A stretch of 6,796 bases of DNA, taken from positions 1-6,796 of the forward strand of contig CANBAX010000047.1 in the NCBI GenBank assembly GCA_947366645.1. The letters are read 5' to 3'. Below, piece by piece: positions 1-6,454 of the stretch (its first letter is position 1; each line of letters starts with the position of its first letter). This DNA comes from an uncultured Clostridia bacterium. Its GTDB lineage: Bacteria; Bacillota; Clostridia; Christensenellales; UBA1242. The position numbers and the translations under genes are program-made. The notes under the pieces are model-generated. The model was not told where the DNA came from. It did not search any database and saw nothing but the letters and a program-made list of their open reading frames with translations.

Positions 1-470
1 ACTATAAGTTCAATGCTGTCTTGTGCTATCGCTTTTATTCCTTCTATTTCCACCATTTTTGGATTTACGTAACTATTTAAAACCTGCATTGAGTCTTGTC
101 CTGCAAATTCAAGAGATTTTATCATATCAAAACTAACATTTAAGTTTGAGGACTTTACAAAAATCATAGATGAAATAGCACGATTAATATTTTGACCTGT
201 CAAATAAAAAGCCTCTATTTCAGCAAAAGATAACCCAAGTTTAGCGTTTCTTGCCATAATATAATACTGAACTAGCTCCATTGTATTAATCTTTCTCCAC
301 CTAAGACTTGTAAGTCTTGCCATTGAAATATGTGCTTTGGAAAATACACCTGTAAACCACGCTTTCATAGGTACAATGACAAAAAGGGCTATTACTGAAA
401 GTAATAATACCCCAAGGATTACTGTTAATGCAATGTAACCACCAGAAAATGCACTTAATAAAGATATCAT
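1..470 (-). CDS. floA: Flotillin-like protein FloA, N-terminal 156 residues (partial)
   Basis: The reading frame opens at the ATG at 468-470 and stays open to the left edge, so only the N-terminal half is present. Residues about 10-35 form one hydrophobic membrane segment ending in IVPMKAW, which matches the membrane hairpin and the V-P-V-x-L-W stretch of the FloA (YqfA, UPF0365) family. After it come a stretch equivalent to FloA 'LIKAHKAGLNVT..LESHYLAGGNVDRVV' (here MARNAKLGLSFAEIEAFYLTGQNINRA, in parts), then LEFAGQDSMQVL and VNPKMVEIEGI, which follow the family's 'IDLAGRDVLEAV..VNPKVIET'. FloA is a scaffold of bacterial functional membrane microdomains, on the cytoplasmic face of the membrane; the role is inferred from family. 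The start is supported by AGAGGTGG at 475-482, four bases from the ATG, and by its own promoter. The family's usual length is about 330 residues, so the C-terminal coiled-coil half lies outside. It is somewhat divergent from Bacillus FloA, with a shorter N-terminus. Confidence 0.85.
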   Translation of the reverse strand, partial: MISLLSAFSGGYIALTVILGVLLLSVIALFVIVPMKAWFTGVFSKAHISMARLTSLRWRKINTMELVQYYIMARNAKLGLSFAEIEAFYLTGQNINRAISSMIFVKSSNLNVSFDMIKSLEFAGQDSMQVLNSYVNPKMVEIEGIKAIAQDSIELI

Positions 471-488
471 TTATCCACCTCTGGCTTT

Positions 489-517
489 ATTATATCATAT
501 TAAAGTTGAATTGTAAA
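489..517 (-). promoter_or_regulatory. Sigma-A-type promoter of floA
   Basis: On the minus strand a -35 box TTTACA (512-517) is separated by exactly 17 bases from a perfect -10 box TATAAT (489-494). The -10 is preceded by TG and one base (extended -10, TGaTATAAT). Only 18 bases separate the -10 from the floA ATG, so the predicted transcript would start at about 482, the first base of the Shine-Dalgarno AGAGGTGG. The 51-base gap between the glycosylase stop and floA holds no hairpin, so readthrough from upstream remains possible. Confidence 0.75.
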
Positions 518-521
518 TACC

Positions 522-1334
522 CTATTTTTGACCGCTACGCTGATAATAGAATAGATATTGTTGTGCGTATCCGGCAAGTCCGCCAAATTCTGAAACAAGG
601 TTATCTCTTATTTGATTTCTATTTTCAAGATTAGGATAATATGTATTATACATTTTGTGTACCCATGTATCAACTGGAAATACATCTCCACGACCATAAC
701 CAAATAGAAGGATACAGTCCGCTACTTTTGGCCCAACACCATATAGTGAAAGTAAATTTTTGCGTAAAGAGGAAGTGTCTAGTCTAGCCCAGTCCTCTAA
801 GTCTTTTGGCGTAATTTGCCTTAGAACATTATATAAATATCTATCCCTATAACCCGCACCAATGTCAGTAAAGAATTCAAGTGGTTGTTCTTTTAAAGTT
901 TCATAACTTGGAAATTTCCCATTTCCTAATTTTTCACGCATTCTATTTAAAATCAGTTGTATTCTTTTAATATTATTATTTGCCGAAATTAAAAATGAAA
1001 TAAGCATCTCAAACAAATCTTGTTTTAAGATTCTTATACCATAACCAAATTCCAAAGGGTTTTTCAGTATTTTAAATTTTGACAAGCGTGTTTTAATATA
1101 ACCATAATCTGTGTCAAGGTCAAAATACTTTATAAAAAAATCGGTATCTTTGGTTTCAATAATGTAACCTTTTTCTGTTTCGTAAATTTCAGCGTATTTA
1201 TCAAGAGGAAACACTTTGTACCTTTCCTCTTCTTTAGAATAAGAAAACACTTGTCCGCACTCAAGTATATGAGTAGGATTAAAATCTTCTTTACCGATTA
1301 TTTCTATTGTATCTTTGTACTTCAAGTATTTCAT
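522..1334 (-). CDS. ogg: 8-oxoguanine DNA glycosylase/AP lyase, OGG1 type
   Basis: This 270-residue protein is a bifunctional base-excision repair enzyme of the HhH-GPD superfamily, OGG1 branch. It is expected to remove 8-oxoguanine from DNA and nick the abasic strand. Residues 1-90 resemble the OGG N-terminal domain (ECGQVF at 25-30). The helix-hairpin-helix is LYGVGPKVADC at 197-207, followed by FPVD at 219-222. Aligned with human OGG1, the catalytic lysine is K203 (K249) and the aspartate D222 (D268). The purine-pocket residues are C207 (C253), Q258 (Q315) and F262 (F319). The DNA-contact stretch is NNNIKR at 119-124 (human NNNIAR, R154), and GYR at 161-163 matches Y203/R204. All key residues are present, so activity is likely. 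One oddity is FSY where many relatives have FRW after GQ. The start is supported by AGAGGT at 1339-1344. The gene lies after the rpmA terminator with its own promoter, so it is not strictly part of the ribosomal operon. It ends with TAG. Confidence 0.92.
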   Translation of the reverse strand: MKYLKYKDTIEIIGKEDFNPTHILECGQVFSYSKEEERYKVFPLDKYAEIYETEKGYIIETKDTDFFIKYFDLDTDYGYIKTRLSKFKILKNPLEFGYGIRILKQDLFEMLISFLISANNNIKRIQLILNRMREKLGNGKFPSYETLKEQPLEFFTDIGAGYRDRYLYNVLRQITPKDLEDWARLDTSSLRKNLLSLYGVGPKVADCILLFGYGRGDVFPVDTWVHKMYNTYYPNLENRNQIRDNLVSEFGGLAGYAQQYLFYYQRSGQK

Positions 1335-1350
1335 GTTAACCTCTTATCAA

Positions 1351-1380
1351 ATTATATCATAAGAAATAAAAAAAGCACAA
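1351..1380 (-). promoter_or_regulatory. Extended -10 promoter of the glycosylase gene
   Basis: The minus strand has TGaTATAAT, with a perfect -10 at 1351-1356, 16 bases before the ATG. The best -35 is weak: TTGTGC at 1375-1380 with an 18-base spacer. It lies inside the stem of the upstream rpmA terminator. The extended -10 could compensate for the poor -35. The predicted start at about 1344 coincides with the first base of the Shine-Dalgarno AGAGGT, giving a leader of only about ten bases. Confidence 0.6.
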
Positions 1381-1395
1381 CACTTTGTTGTGCTT
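1364..1395 (-). terminator. Rho-independent terminator of the rplU-prp-rpmA operon
   Basis: A perfect 10-bp stem (AAGCACAACA / TGTTGTGCTT, 1373-1382 with 1386-1395) closes a 3-base loop. Read on the minus strand it is followed by a run of seven T, then ATTT. It begins three bases after the rpmA stop codon, so it ends the ribosomal protein operon. Confidence 0.9.
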
Positions 1396-1398
1396 ATA

Positions 1399-1674
1399 TT
1401 ATTCAACTACGATATTTACAACTTTTTTTGCATTCTTAGTATCAAATTTTACTGTGCCATCACATAGTGCAAAGAGTGTATAATCTTTACCCATTCCTAC
1501 ATTTTCACCTGGATAAACTTTGGTTCCACGCTGTCTTATTATTATAGAGCCAGCAGTCACTCTTTCGCCTGCATACGCTTTTACACCTAAGCGTTGTCCT
1601 TGTGAGTCACGGCCGTTTTTAGTACTACCGCCACCCTTGTGGTGAGCAAAAAGTTGAGCATTAAACTTAAACAT
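1399..1674 (-). CDS. rpmA: 50S ribosomal protein L27, precursor with cleavable N-terminal extension
   Basis: This 91-residue protein of the large ribosomal subunit is placed by the near-universal core HKGGGSTKNGRDS and the following QRLGVK..AGERVTAGSIIIRQRGTK region. L27 lies near the peptidyl-transferase centre, where its mature N-terminal tail reaches towards the tRNAs. Here the core is preceded by MFKFNAQLF, the Firmicutes-type extension (MLKLNLQFF in Staphylococcus aureus). By analogy, cleavage between F9 and A10 would leave an 82-residue mature protein starting AHHKGGGS, which aligns with L27 of bacteria that lack the extension. The ATG at 1672-1674 is preceded by GGAGGT with a 6-base gap, inside the end of prp. 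The two reading frames overlap by 8 bases, so translation is probably coupled. It is the last gene of the operon and is followed at once by a strong terminator. Confidence 0.98.
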   Translation of the reverse strand: MFKFNAQLFAHHKGGGSTKNGRDSQGQRLGVKAYAGERVTAGSIIIRQRGTKVYPGENVGMGKDYTLFALCDGTVKFDTKNAKKVVNIVVE

Positions 1675-1990
1675 TTTTTACCTCCAATTTTGCATATCTT
1701 CCCTCTTCTTGAATTATAGACTGAAATGATTTGTAACAGGTTTCAAACAAAAACTTAATTTTTTCTTCCTGTGCGTTTTTTAAATCTGTCTTTATCTTTA
1801 AATATCCATCACTGATTTCTATAAAAGCCTTCAGTTTAGCACACTCTTTAATACCTACTACGGCAAGCTGTGCCACCGTTGATATTTGACAGCATAACAA
1901 GTCTTTTCCAAATTCGTCTTTACCAGTGTGACCACTTACTTCAAAGCCGAGGAATACATTTTTTTCTTTATAAAAAGTAATTTTCGTCAT
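1667..1990 (-). CDS. prp: Ribosomal-processing cysteine protease Prp (YsxB family)
   Basis: This 107-residue protein matches the Prp family in length, position and active-site pattern. GHTGKDEFGKDLLCC at 20-34 contains the family's G-H and the D-x-x-C about 12 residues later. The catalytic dyad is predicted as H21 and C33 (H22/C34 in S. aureus, with the same spacing), and S37 matches a conserved serine. Prp cleaves the N-terminal extension from ribosomal protein L27, a step shown to be essential in S. aureus. Its substrate is encoded by the next gene, which overlaps it by 8 bases, and rplU ends only 4 bases upstream. Its own ribosome binding site is weak (AAAGAAG, within the last codons of rplU). 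This suggests it depends on translation of rplU and is made in smaller amounts than the ribosomal proteins. An adjacent second cysteine (C34) is present; the alignment favours C33 as the nucleophile. Confidence 0.93.
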   Translation of the reverse strand: MTKITFYKEKNVFLGFEVSGHTGKDEFGKDLLCCQISTVAQLAVVGIKECAKLKAFIEISDGYLKIKTDLKNAQEEKIKFLFETCYKSFQSIIQEEGRYAKLEVKNV

Positions 1991-1994
1991 GATT

Positions 1995-2303
1995 TTACTT
2001 CTTTATAGACAAGATTTTAAGTTGTGTAAAAGGTTGTCTGTGGCCTTGTTTCTTTCTTTCATTTTTCTTTGGCTTGTATTTAAATACTACGATTTTATCG
2101 CCTTTGCCATGTGAAAGAACTTCTGCCTGCACTAAAGCGCCTTTTACTACAGGATTTCCAGCAACTACTTGTCCATTTTCGCTGATAAGCAAACATTCAA
2201 GTTCTATCTTATCGCCAACTGCATTTTCAAGTTTTTCTACGCTTATTACATCGTTTTCACTAACTTTATATTGCTTTCCACCAGTTTGTACTATAGCAAA
2301 CAT
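1995..2303 (-). CDS. rplU: 50S ribosomal protein L21
   Basis: This 102-residue protein is the normal length for L21, a 23S rRNA-binding protein of the large subunit. The N-terminal MFAIVQTGGKQYKV and the C-terminal KKNERKKQGHRQPFTQLKI are the two hallmark segments of the family. The basic RKKQGHRQPFT loop is the RNA-binding part. The ATG at 2301-2303 follows a very strong ribosome binding site (GGAGGT at 2311-2316, 7-base gap). It is the first gene of a three-gene operon with prp (4-base gap) and rpmA. Its promoter and probable L21-leader RNA lie just upstream. Confidence 0.98.
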   Translation of the reverse strand: MFAIVQTGGKQYKVSENDVISVEKLENAVGDKIELECLLISENGQVVAGNPVVKGALVQAEVLSHGKGDKIVVFKYKPKKNERKKQGHRQPFTQLKILSIKK

Positions 2304-2380
2304 TTTCTTTACCTCCTCTAACCAAACTCGCTGCCTCGCGGGTGCTTTTACAGACTTTGGAACCCCTTACAAGCGGATAC
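2304..2380 (-). ncRNA. Probable L21 leader (5' UTR autoregulatory element of rplU)
   Basis: About 77 bases lie between the predicted transcription start and the rplU ATG, the size of the L21 leader known in front of rplU in Firmicutes, which is thought to bind L21 and adjust operon expression. This stretch is clearly richer in G and C than its surroundings. A CCAAA/UUUGG stem (2356-2360 with 2322-2326) encloses a further CUG/CAG pairing and a small CC-GG hairpin, just before the ribosome binding site. A separate 5' hairpin is possible around CCGCUUGUAAGGGG. The assignment rests on position, size and these pairings; I have not matched it to a covariance model. Confidence 0.65.
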
Positions 2381-2386
2381 TGTGTT

Positions 2387-2415
2387 ATATTAACACAAGG
2401 AGAGTTTTTTGTCAA
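2387..2415 (-). promoter_or_regulatory. Sigma-A-type promoter of the rplU-prp-rpmA operon
   Basis: The minus strand has a perfect -35 TTGACA (2410-2415), a 17-base spacer and a -10 TAATAT (2387-2392) preceded by TGT, giving an extended -10. The predicted start is at about 2380, upstream of the leader element. It lies about 30 bases beyond the terminator of the preceding gene, so the operon is transcribed independently. Confidence 0.8.
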
Positions 2416-2447
2416 GTGAAATTACTTATCTTCAAACAAAATATTAT

Positions 2448-2478
2448 AAAAAAGACTTTCTAAGGAAAGTCTTTTTTT
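2448..2478 (-). terminator. Hairpin terminator of the surface-protein gene (symmetrical, may act both ways)
   Basis: GACTTTC (2454-2460) pairs perfectly with GAAAGTC (2465-2471) around the loop TAAG, flanked by six A on one side and seven T on the other. On the minus strand the stem is followed by a T run and begins a few bases after the stop codon of the large gene. The symmetry means it could also stop plus-strand transcription, although no gene ends on that side. Confidence 0.88.
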
Positions 2479-2480
2479 AA

Positions 2481-5400
2481 TTATTTTCTTTTCTCTTTCT
2501 TATCGTTCTTAACTTTTGAAACTACAAAGTATACTACGACGCCAGCAAGAATTACTGCTGAAACTACGATGAGAATTGTTCCGATAGTTTGGTAGGATAC
2601 TGTTGGAGTTGTATCGGTGCCACCAATAGTAAACTCTATCTTCTTCTCGGCTGTCCAACCTGCCTTATCTTTTACTGTGAGCACAAGTTCATATGTGCCG
2701 GCTGAAGCAAGGTCAAACTCATAAGTGTGAGCTTTATCATCACCATTATTGTCAACTTCTTTCTTTGTTGTAGTGTTTGTAAGTTTTACTTCAAGTGTTT
2801 CAAGAAGTTCATCATATGTCGCACCACCCTTATCTTCTAATTTAAGAGTTTCTTTTGAAATTTTAAGTGAAAGCTTATCACCTATCTTGTATGAATCAGT
2901 TTTATTATTAAGAAGGCCTTCTGTTGTTTCTATAGTAGGTTTTACTGTATCGCCGTTATAGATAGTTTTAGAAAGTTCTCCCTTCTTACCATTCTTATCA
3001 AATACAACATAGTTTATCGTATAGGTACCATTTTGTTTTAACTGATAAGTTACTTTTTTAGTTTCTTTATCATAGTACTCATTTGTTTCATCTGTCCATT
3101 TGTCCATATAAATTGTGGTAATTGGAGTTGTACCAGATGGTCTTTCTATGGAAATTTGAACATATGACTTGCTTTCATCAATACCTTCAGCGTTCTTAAT
3201 ATCTGCTGCTATTTCTGGAAGAGTAATTGGTTGGTCTAACTCAGTATAAGCACTCTTAATTCCTCCAAGGTCTACTTTTACTATTGGGTTGTCATTATCC
3301 TGAACATCGAATATTTGAACATCGCTTGGGTCTAATGGAAGAAGAGTAACGCTGGTAAGGTCTCCTGTATAGTTTTCGCCAAAGCCGTTTGCTTTAGTGT
3401 TTACTACAAGGCTTCCATCTTTTAAGTTTACATTAATGAAATAATCTTTGCTGTTTGCATGAAGCATTAAACTGCCATCTTTCATATACAAGTCGCCGTT
3501 TGCAAGGCTTGTTGTATCAGACTTAAGATTTGCTTTGTTATATTGTATTAGATATACATAATAACGAAGTTTATAAATACCTTGAGTTGTCGCACTGAAA
3601 TGCTTGTTGTTTATAATATTAAAGTTATTGCTTGCAGAAGTTTCTGCTTTTACTTTATAGTAACCGTCTTTTACCGAATTATCATTAGCATCTAAACCTA
3701 CATAACCAAATGTTTCATTAGATTTAACTGAAACAACTGGAACAGGAAGATATTCAGGCTCAGCACCAACTCTTATTGTTTTTGTAGAAGTTGAAATATT
3801 TTCGATAGAAGGTTTTTCTACTCTTGGTTTTTCATTTACGCTAACATTAAAGAAGTTTGTTATGCTGTTTTTAGCTGAGTCTATAGCAGTAACTACTATT
3901 TGATAATCACCTGCACGTTCTGCAACAAATGAGCCGGCTTCAAATATAAATGTTTTTGCATTTGGATTTGAATAATAATTTTTACCTTCACTTGGCACCC
4001 AAGTTCTTACACCATCTTTAACATGATATACGTTAACATCTGCTGTCATGAATTCAACTCTGTCATCTGTATAATATAGTGTTGGAAGTGTAACTCTTTC
4101 ACTTTGATTTTTTGCTGTGTCAAGGTCGCTATCAACTGCGTCAAGAGTTGGAGCTTCGGTATCATTTGTATTTAATATTGTCATTCTCTTAAGCCAATAA
4201 CCGATATTTCCATCGTCATCAACTGCGTAAAGACATATCTCAATACCACCTGCATTTTCTGGAAGATTTTCAAGTGAAATACTTAATTTCTTGTTTTCTT
4301 CGGTAAGTCTATACCAACCTTTTGAAGTAGGTCTTGCTGATGTGCTTGTATTACTGTTTTCCCCTTGAACTGGAGTAAATTCAATAGTTTCATCGTCGGT
4401 ATTGCGTTCAATTACTTCGCCTTTACCATTTAAAATTCTGTATACATAAACTTTATTAGTGAATGTATCGCTGCTTGTTACAGATGGCACATCAAATTTA
4501 ATTTCATCGCCTTTTGTGTAAGAGCCTTGTAAATTTTTTGGGCCAGTAACTACTGGTGCGATTTCGCTTCTTACATCAAGTTCAGTAAAATTCATATCAA
4601 CAGTTATTTGAGCACGATTATTAACGCTTACTGCATAAGCATCTCTTGCCTCATAAATGATTTTATACGCAGACGCATTTGTTGCTTGTGCTGTGAACTT
4701 ACGAGAGTAATTTATATAAGCATACCCTTCAGTTCCCTTCATGTCCTCATCGTTTGTAACGATTAGATAACGATTATTTTTTAGCCATTCAGCAATTTCT
4801 TCGTCTGTGCTTGATGATGTGATATTGTCTTTTGCCATATCTTGTCTTAACGCATAGTTGTAAGCGAGAAGATTTTGATAATTATTGTCAAATTGGAAGA
4901 TTAAGTTGTAATCAGCATATTCAGTTGTTTCTACAACATTAGTACCGCTTGGGTTTCTGATAATTCTCTTAAGTTGTATATCTTCAAGAGCTGTTGCATT
5001 ATCTTTTGCACCAATAGCATAGATAATAAAGTTGTTGTATGGAGTTTTTGTTTTAAGTTTTACTCTTGCGTCAATATAGTCATCGCCGTCTTTAGAGTAA
5101 TTAGGATTTGCATCGTAAACATAAACTGATGGAAGCTGTTGGTCTTTAACACCGGTAACTGCGAATTGTGCAGTGCCATTTTTTGGGCTATTTCCATAGA
5201 AGTCTGTTACGTCATAGCTTATAACATAGTCACCATCTGCTTTTGGAGTGAAGTATTTTACACCATCTTCTTCACTGTAGCATTTGTCAGTAACATCTAC
5301 ATATTTTCCGTCTACTTTGTGTGTAATCTTAATTTCATAAGTTACAGGTACTCTCTCACTTTTTGGAGTGTCGTTATTTGAAGTTAAACCTTGGATAACT

Positions 5401-6407
5401 GGTAATTTGGTTTTTACGCCTGTAACCGCTGTAGAGAATGTGCTATCTTTCCAAGATGTTTCAAGAGTATAGCCTGCATCTCCGTTTTTATCAGTGTAAT
5501 ATTTATCAGTAACTACAAAAGTTTTATCGGTAGAAACAACATATTTATCATTTTGATAGAATGTGTAGGTGATAATATATGTGCCAACGCCTGTGGTATC
5601 TTTAATAAGGTTTCCGTCAACTACAAAGTCGTCACCCTTCTTTGTAATTACAGCGCCATCTTTAGAGCCACCTGAAATTGTAAGAAGAATATAATCGTGA
5701 ACGCCGGCGGTAGTTATATCATTTACATCTATAAAGCATTTAATAGATTCATTGTTTTTATCTTTGATAAGTTTATCATTTTCATCATAGATATTTGGAA
5801 GAGGAAGAGTTACATCTTTATATTCCCCGCCCTTTGCTGCTAGAAGTGCAAGGTCATAGGTAAGGAAGGAAGCCGCAGAATCTTCTACACTTTCAAATGT
5901 GAAATGTGCGTTTGAAGTTGTACATTCGATTTCATAATCATAAGAATAAACATTTCCGCCCTTATCTGTCACTGAGTAAGAAACAACATAGGTACCAGTC
6001 CTTGAAGGAGTGAATGTACCGTAAGTAGTGGTATTTGTAACTTTGTTATATGTTGTTGTAATATCTTCAAATACAGAAGTACCCTTGTATTTTACTGTAA
6101 CATCTGATTCTTTAAAATTATCGTCTGTTGCCTGTTCAGTGACAGCAGGATTACCTACAATATAGGTTTTGCCGTTATATTTATACTGTCCCACACCGAA
6201 AGTATAAGTGTCGCCTTTTACTACTTCATTATTAGGTGCTGCACTTAATGTGATTTGGTGAAGCGTGTTGAATGTGGTGTCCAAAACTGCATCAGCAAGA
6301 GATGCAAGTGCACTTAATGGCATAAAAGATACGCACATTAAAAATGCCAAACCAAACATCATACCTTTAAAAAGAATATTGTGTTTTTTACTAGAATTGT
6401 TAGTCAT
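2481..6407 (-). CDS. Large membrane-anchored surface protein with repeated Ig-like/cadherin-like modules
   Basis: I do not recognise this 1308-residue protein as a named family. Residues 1-35 are a classical signal peptide: basic KK, a hydrophobic core at 11-30, and ALA at 33-35 as the likely signal peptidase I site. The body is a string of beta-rich modules. Most end in a G-x-Y-x-V-x-Y-x-V-x-D-x-x-G-N type signature, for example FTPSRTGTYVVSYSVTD at 132-148, FTPKADGDYVISYDVTD at 386-402, RAGDYQIVVTAID at 831-843, NGTYTINYVVFD at 1126-1137 and SAGTYELVLTVKD at 1235-1247. Several open with a V/I-T-L-P or L-P motif (201, 335, 425, 774, 887, 1063). This pattern resembles bacterial Ig-like, HYR and DUF5011-type domains. 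Residues 1275-1297 form one transmembrane helix followed by a short, very basic tail (KNDKKEKRK); no LPXTG motif precedes it. The protein is therefore expected to stand outside the cell, anchored in the membrane, as an adhesin or structural protein (inferred). No catalytic motif was seen. The start is supported by AGAGGT at 6415-6420 and the signal peptide. It is transcribed alone. Confidence 0.85.
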   Translation of the reverse strand: MTNNSSKKHNILFKGMMFGLAFLMCVSFMPLSALASLADAVLDTTFNTLHQITLSAAPNNEVVKGDTYTFGVGQYKYNGKTYIVGNPAVTEQATDDNFKESDVTVKYKGTSVFEDITTTYNKVTNTTTYGTFTPSRTGTYVVSYSVTDKGGNVYSYDYEIECTTSNAHFTFESVEDSAASFLTYDLALLAAKGGEYKDVTLPLPNIYDENDKLIKDKNNESIKCFIDVNDITTAGVHDYILLTISGGSKDGAVITKKGDDFVVDGNLIKDTTGVGTYIITYTFYQNDKYVVSTDKTFVVTDKYYTDKNGDAGYTLETSWKDSTFSTAVTGVKTKLPVIQGLTSNNDTPKSERVPVTYEIKITHKVDGKYVDVTDKCYSEEDGVKYFTPKADGDYVISYDVTDFYGNSPKNGTAQFAVTGVKDQQLPSVYVYDANPNYSKDGDDYIDARVKLKTKTPYNNFIIYAIGAKDNATALEDIQLKRIIRNPSGTNVVETTEYADYNLIFQFDNNYQNLLAYNYALRQDMAKDNITSSSTDEEIAEWLKNNRYLIVTNDEDMKGTEGYAYINYSRKFTAQATNASAYKIIYEARDAYAVSVNNRAQITVDMNFTELDVRSEIAPVVTGPKNLQGSYTKGDEIKFDVPSVTSSDTFTNKVYVYRILNGKGEVIERNTDDETIEFTPVQGENSNTSTSARPTSKGWYRLTEENKKLSISLENLPENAGGIEICLYAVDDDGNIGYWLKRMTILNTNDTEAPTLDAVDSDLDTAKNQSERVTLPTLYYTDDRVEFMTADVNVYHVKDGVRTWVPSEGKNYYSNPNAKTFIFEAGSFVAERAGDYQIVVTAIDSAKNSITNFFNVSVNEKPRVEKPSIENISTSTKTIRVGAEPEYLPVPVVSVKSNETFGYVGLDANDNSVKDGYYKVKAETSASNNFNIINNKHFSATTQGIYKLRYYVYLIQYNKANLKSDTTSLANGDLYMKDGSLMLHANSKDYFINVNLKDGSLVVNTKANGFGENYTGDLTSVTLLPLDPSDVQIFDVQDNDNPIVKVDLGGIKSAYTELDQPITLPEIAADIKNAEGIDESKSYVQISIERPSGTTPITTIYMDKWTDETNEYYDKETKKVTYQLKQNGTYTINYVVFDKNGKKGELSKTIYNGDTVKPTIETTEGLLNNKTDSYKIGDKLSLKISKETLKLEDKGGATYDELLETLEVKLTNTTTKKEVDNNGDDKAHTYEFDLASAGTYELVLTVKDKAGWTAEKKIEFTIGGTDTTPTVSYQTIGTILIVVSAVILAGVVVYFVVSKVKNDKKEKRK
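2658..6017 (-). repeat. Array of about nine diverged Ig-like modules within the surface protein
   Basis: This span covers residues 131-1250. Module-end signatures can be seen near residues 131-152, 271-285, 386-406, 570-590, 720-735, 826-847, 936-951, 1121-1140 and 1231-1250. Those near 271, 570, 720 and 936 are degenerate. Spacing varies from about 90 to 170 residues, and the copies have diverged too far for DNA-level identity, so this is an old domain array and not a recent tandem duplication. The module count comes from reading motifs by eye and could be off by one or two. Confidence 0.65.
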
Positions 6408-6454
6408 AAAATAAACCTCTCATATCAAATTTAATTTATCTCGTAATAATCTTT

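Noticed and set aside
522..1334. Assignment as endonuclease III or AlkA instead of OGG
   Set aside because: No Fe-S cysteine cluster follows the HhH-GPD motif, and the protein has OGG-specific pocket residues and an OGG-type N-terminal domain.
471..1398. Idea that glycosylase and floA belong to the ribosomal protein operon
   Set aside because: A perfect intrinsic terminator follows rpmA, and both downstream genes have their own promoter elements; only readthrough would link them.
2074..2463. Open frame on the plus strand opposite rplU and its leader
   Set aside because: It is antisense to a certain ribosomal protein gene, spans that gene's leader and promoter, and has a composition typical of a shadow frame with no recognisable motif.
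5139..5381. Open frame on the plus strand inside the surface-protein gene
   Set aside because: It mirrors the coding strand of a repetitive Thr/Val/Asp-rich protein and has no good ribosome binding site or family resemblance.
6321..6407. Possible lipoprotein signal (cysteine at residue 25 of the surface protein)
   Set aside because: The residues before the cysteine (F-L-M) do not fit a lipobox, which needs G, A or S at -1. A signal peptidase I site after ALA (residue 35) fits better.
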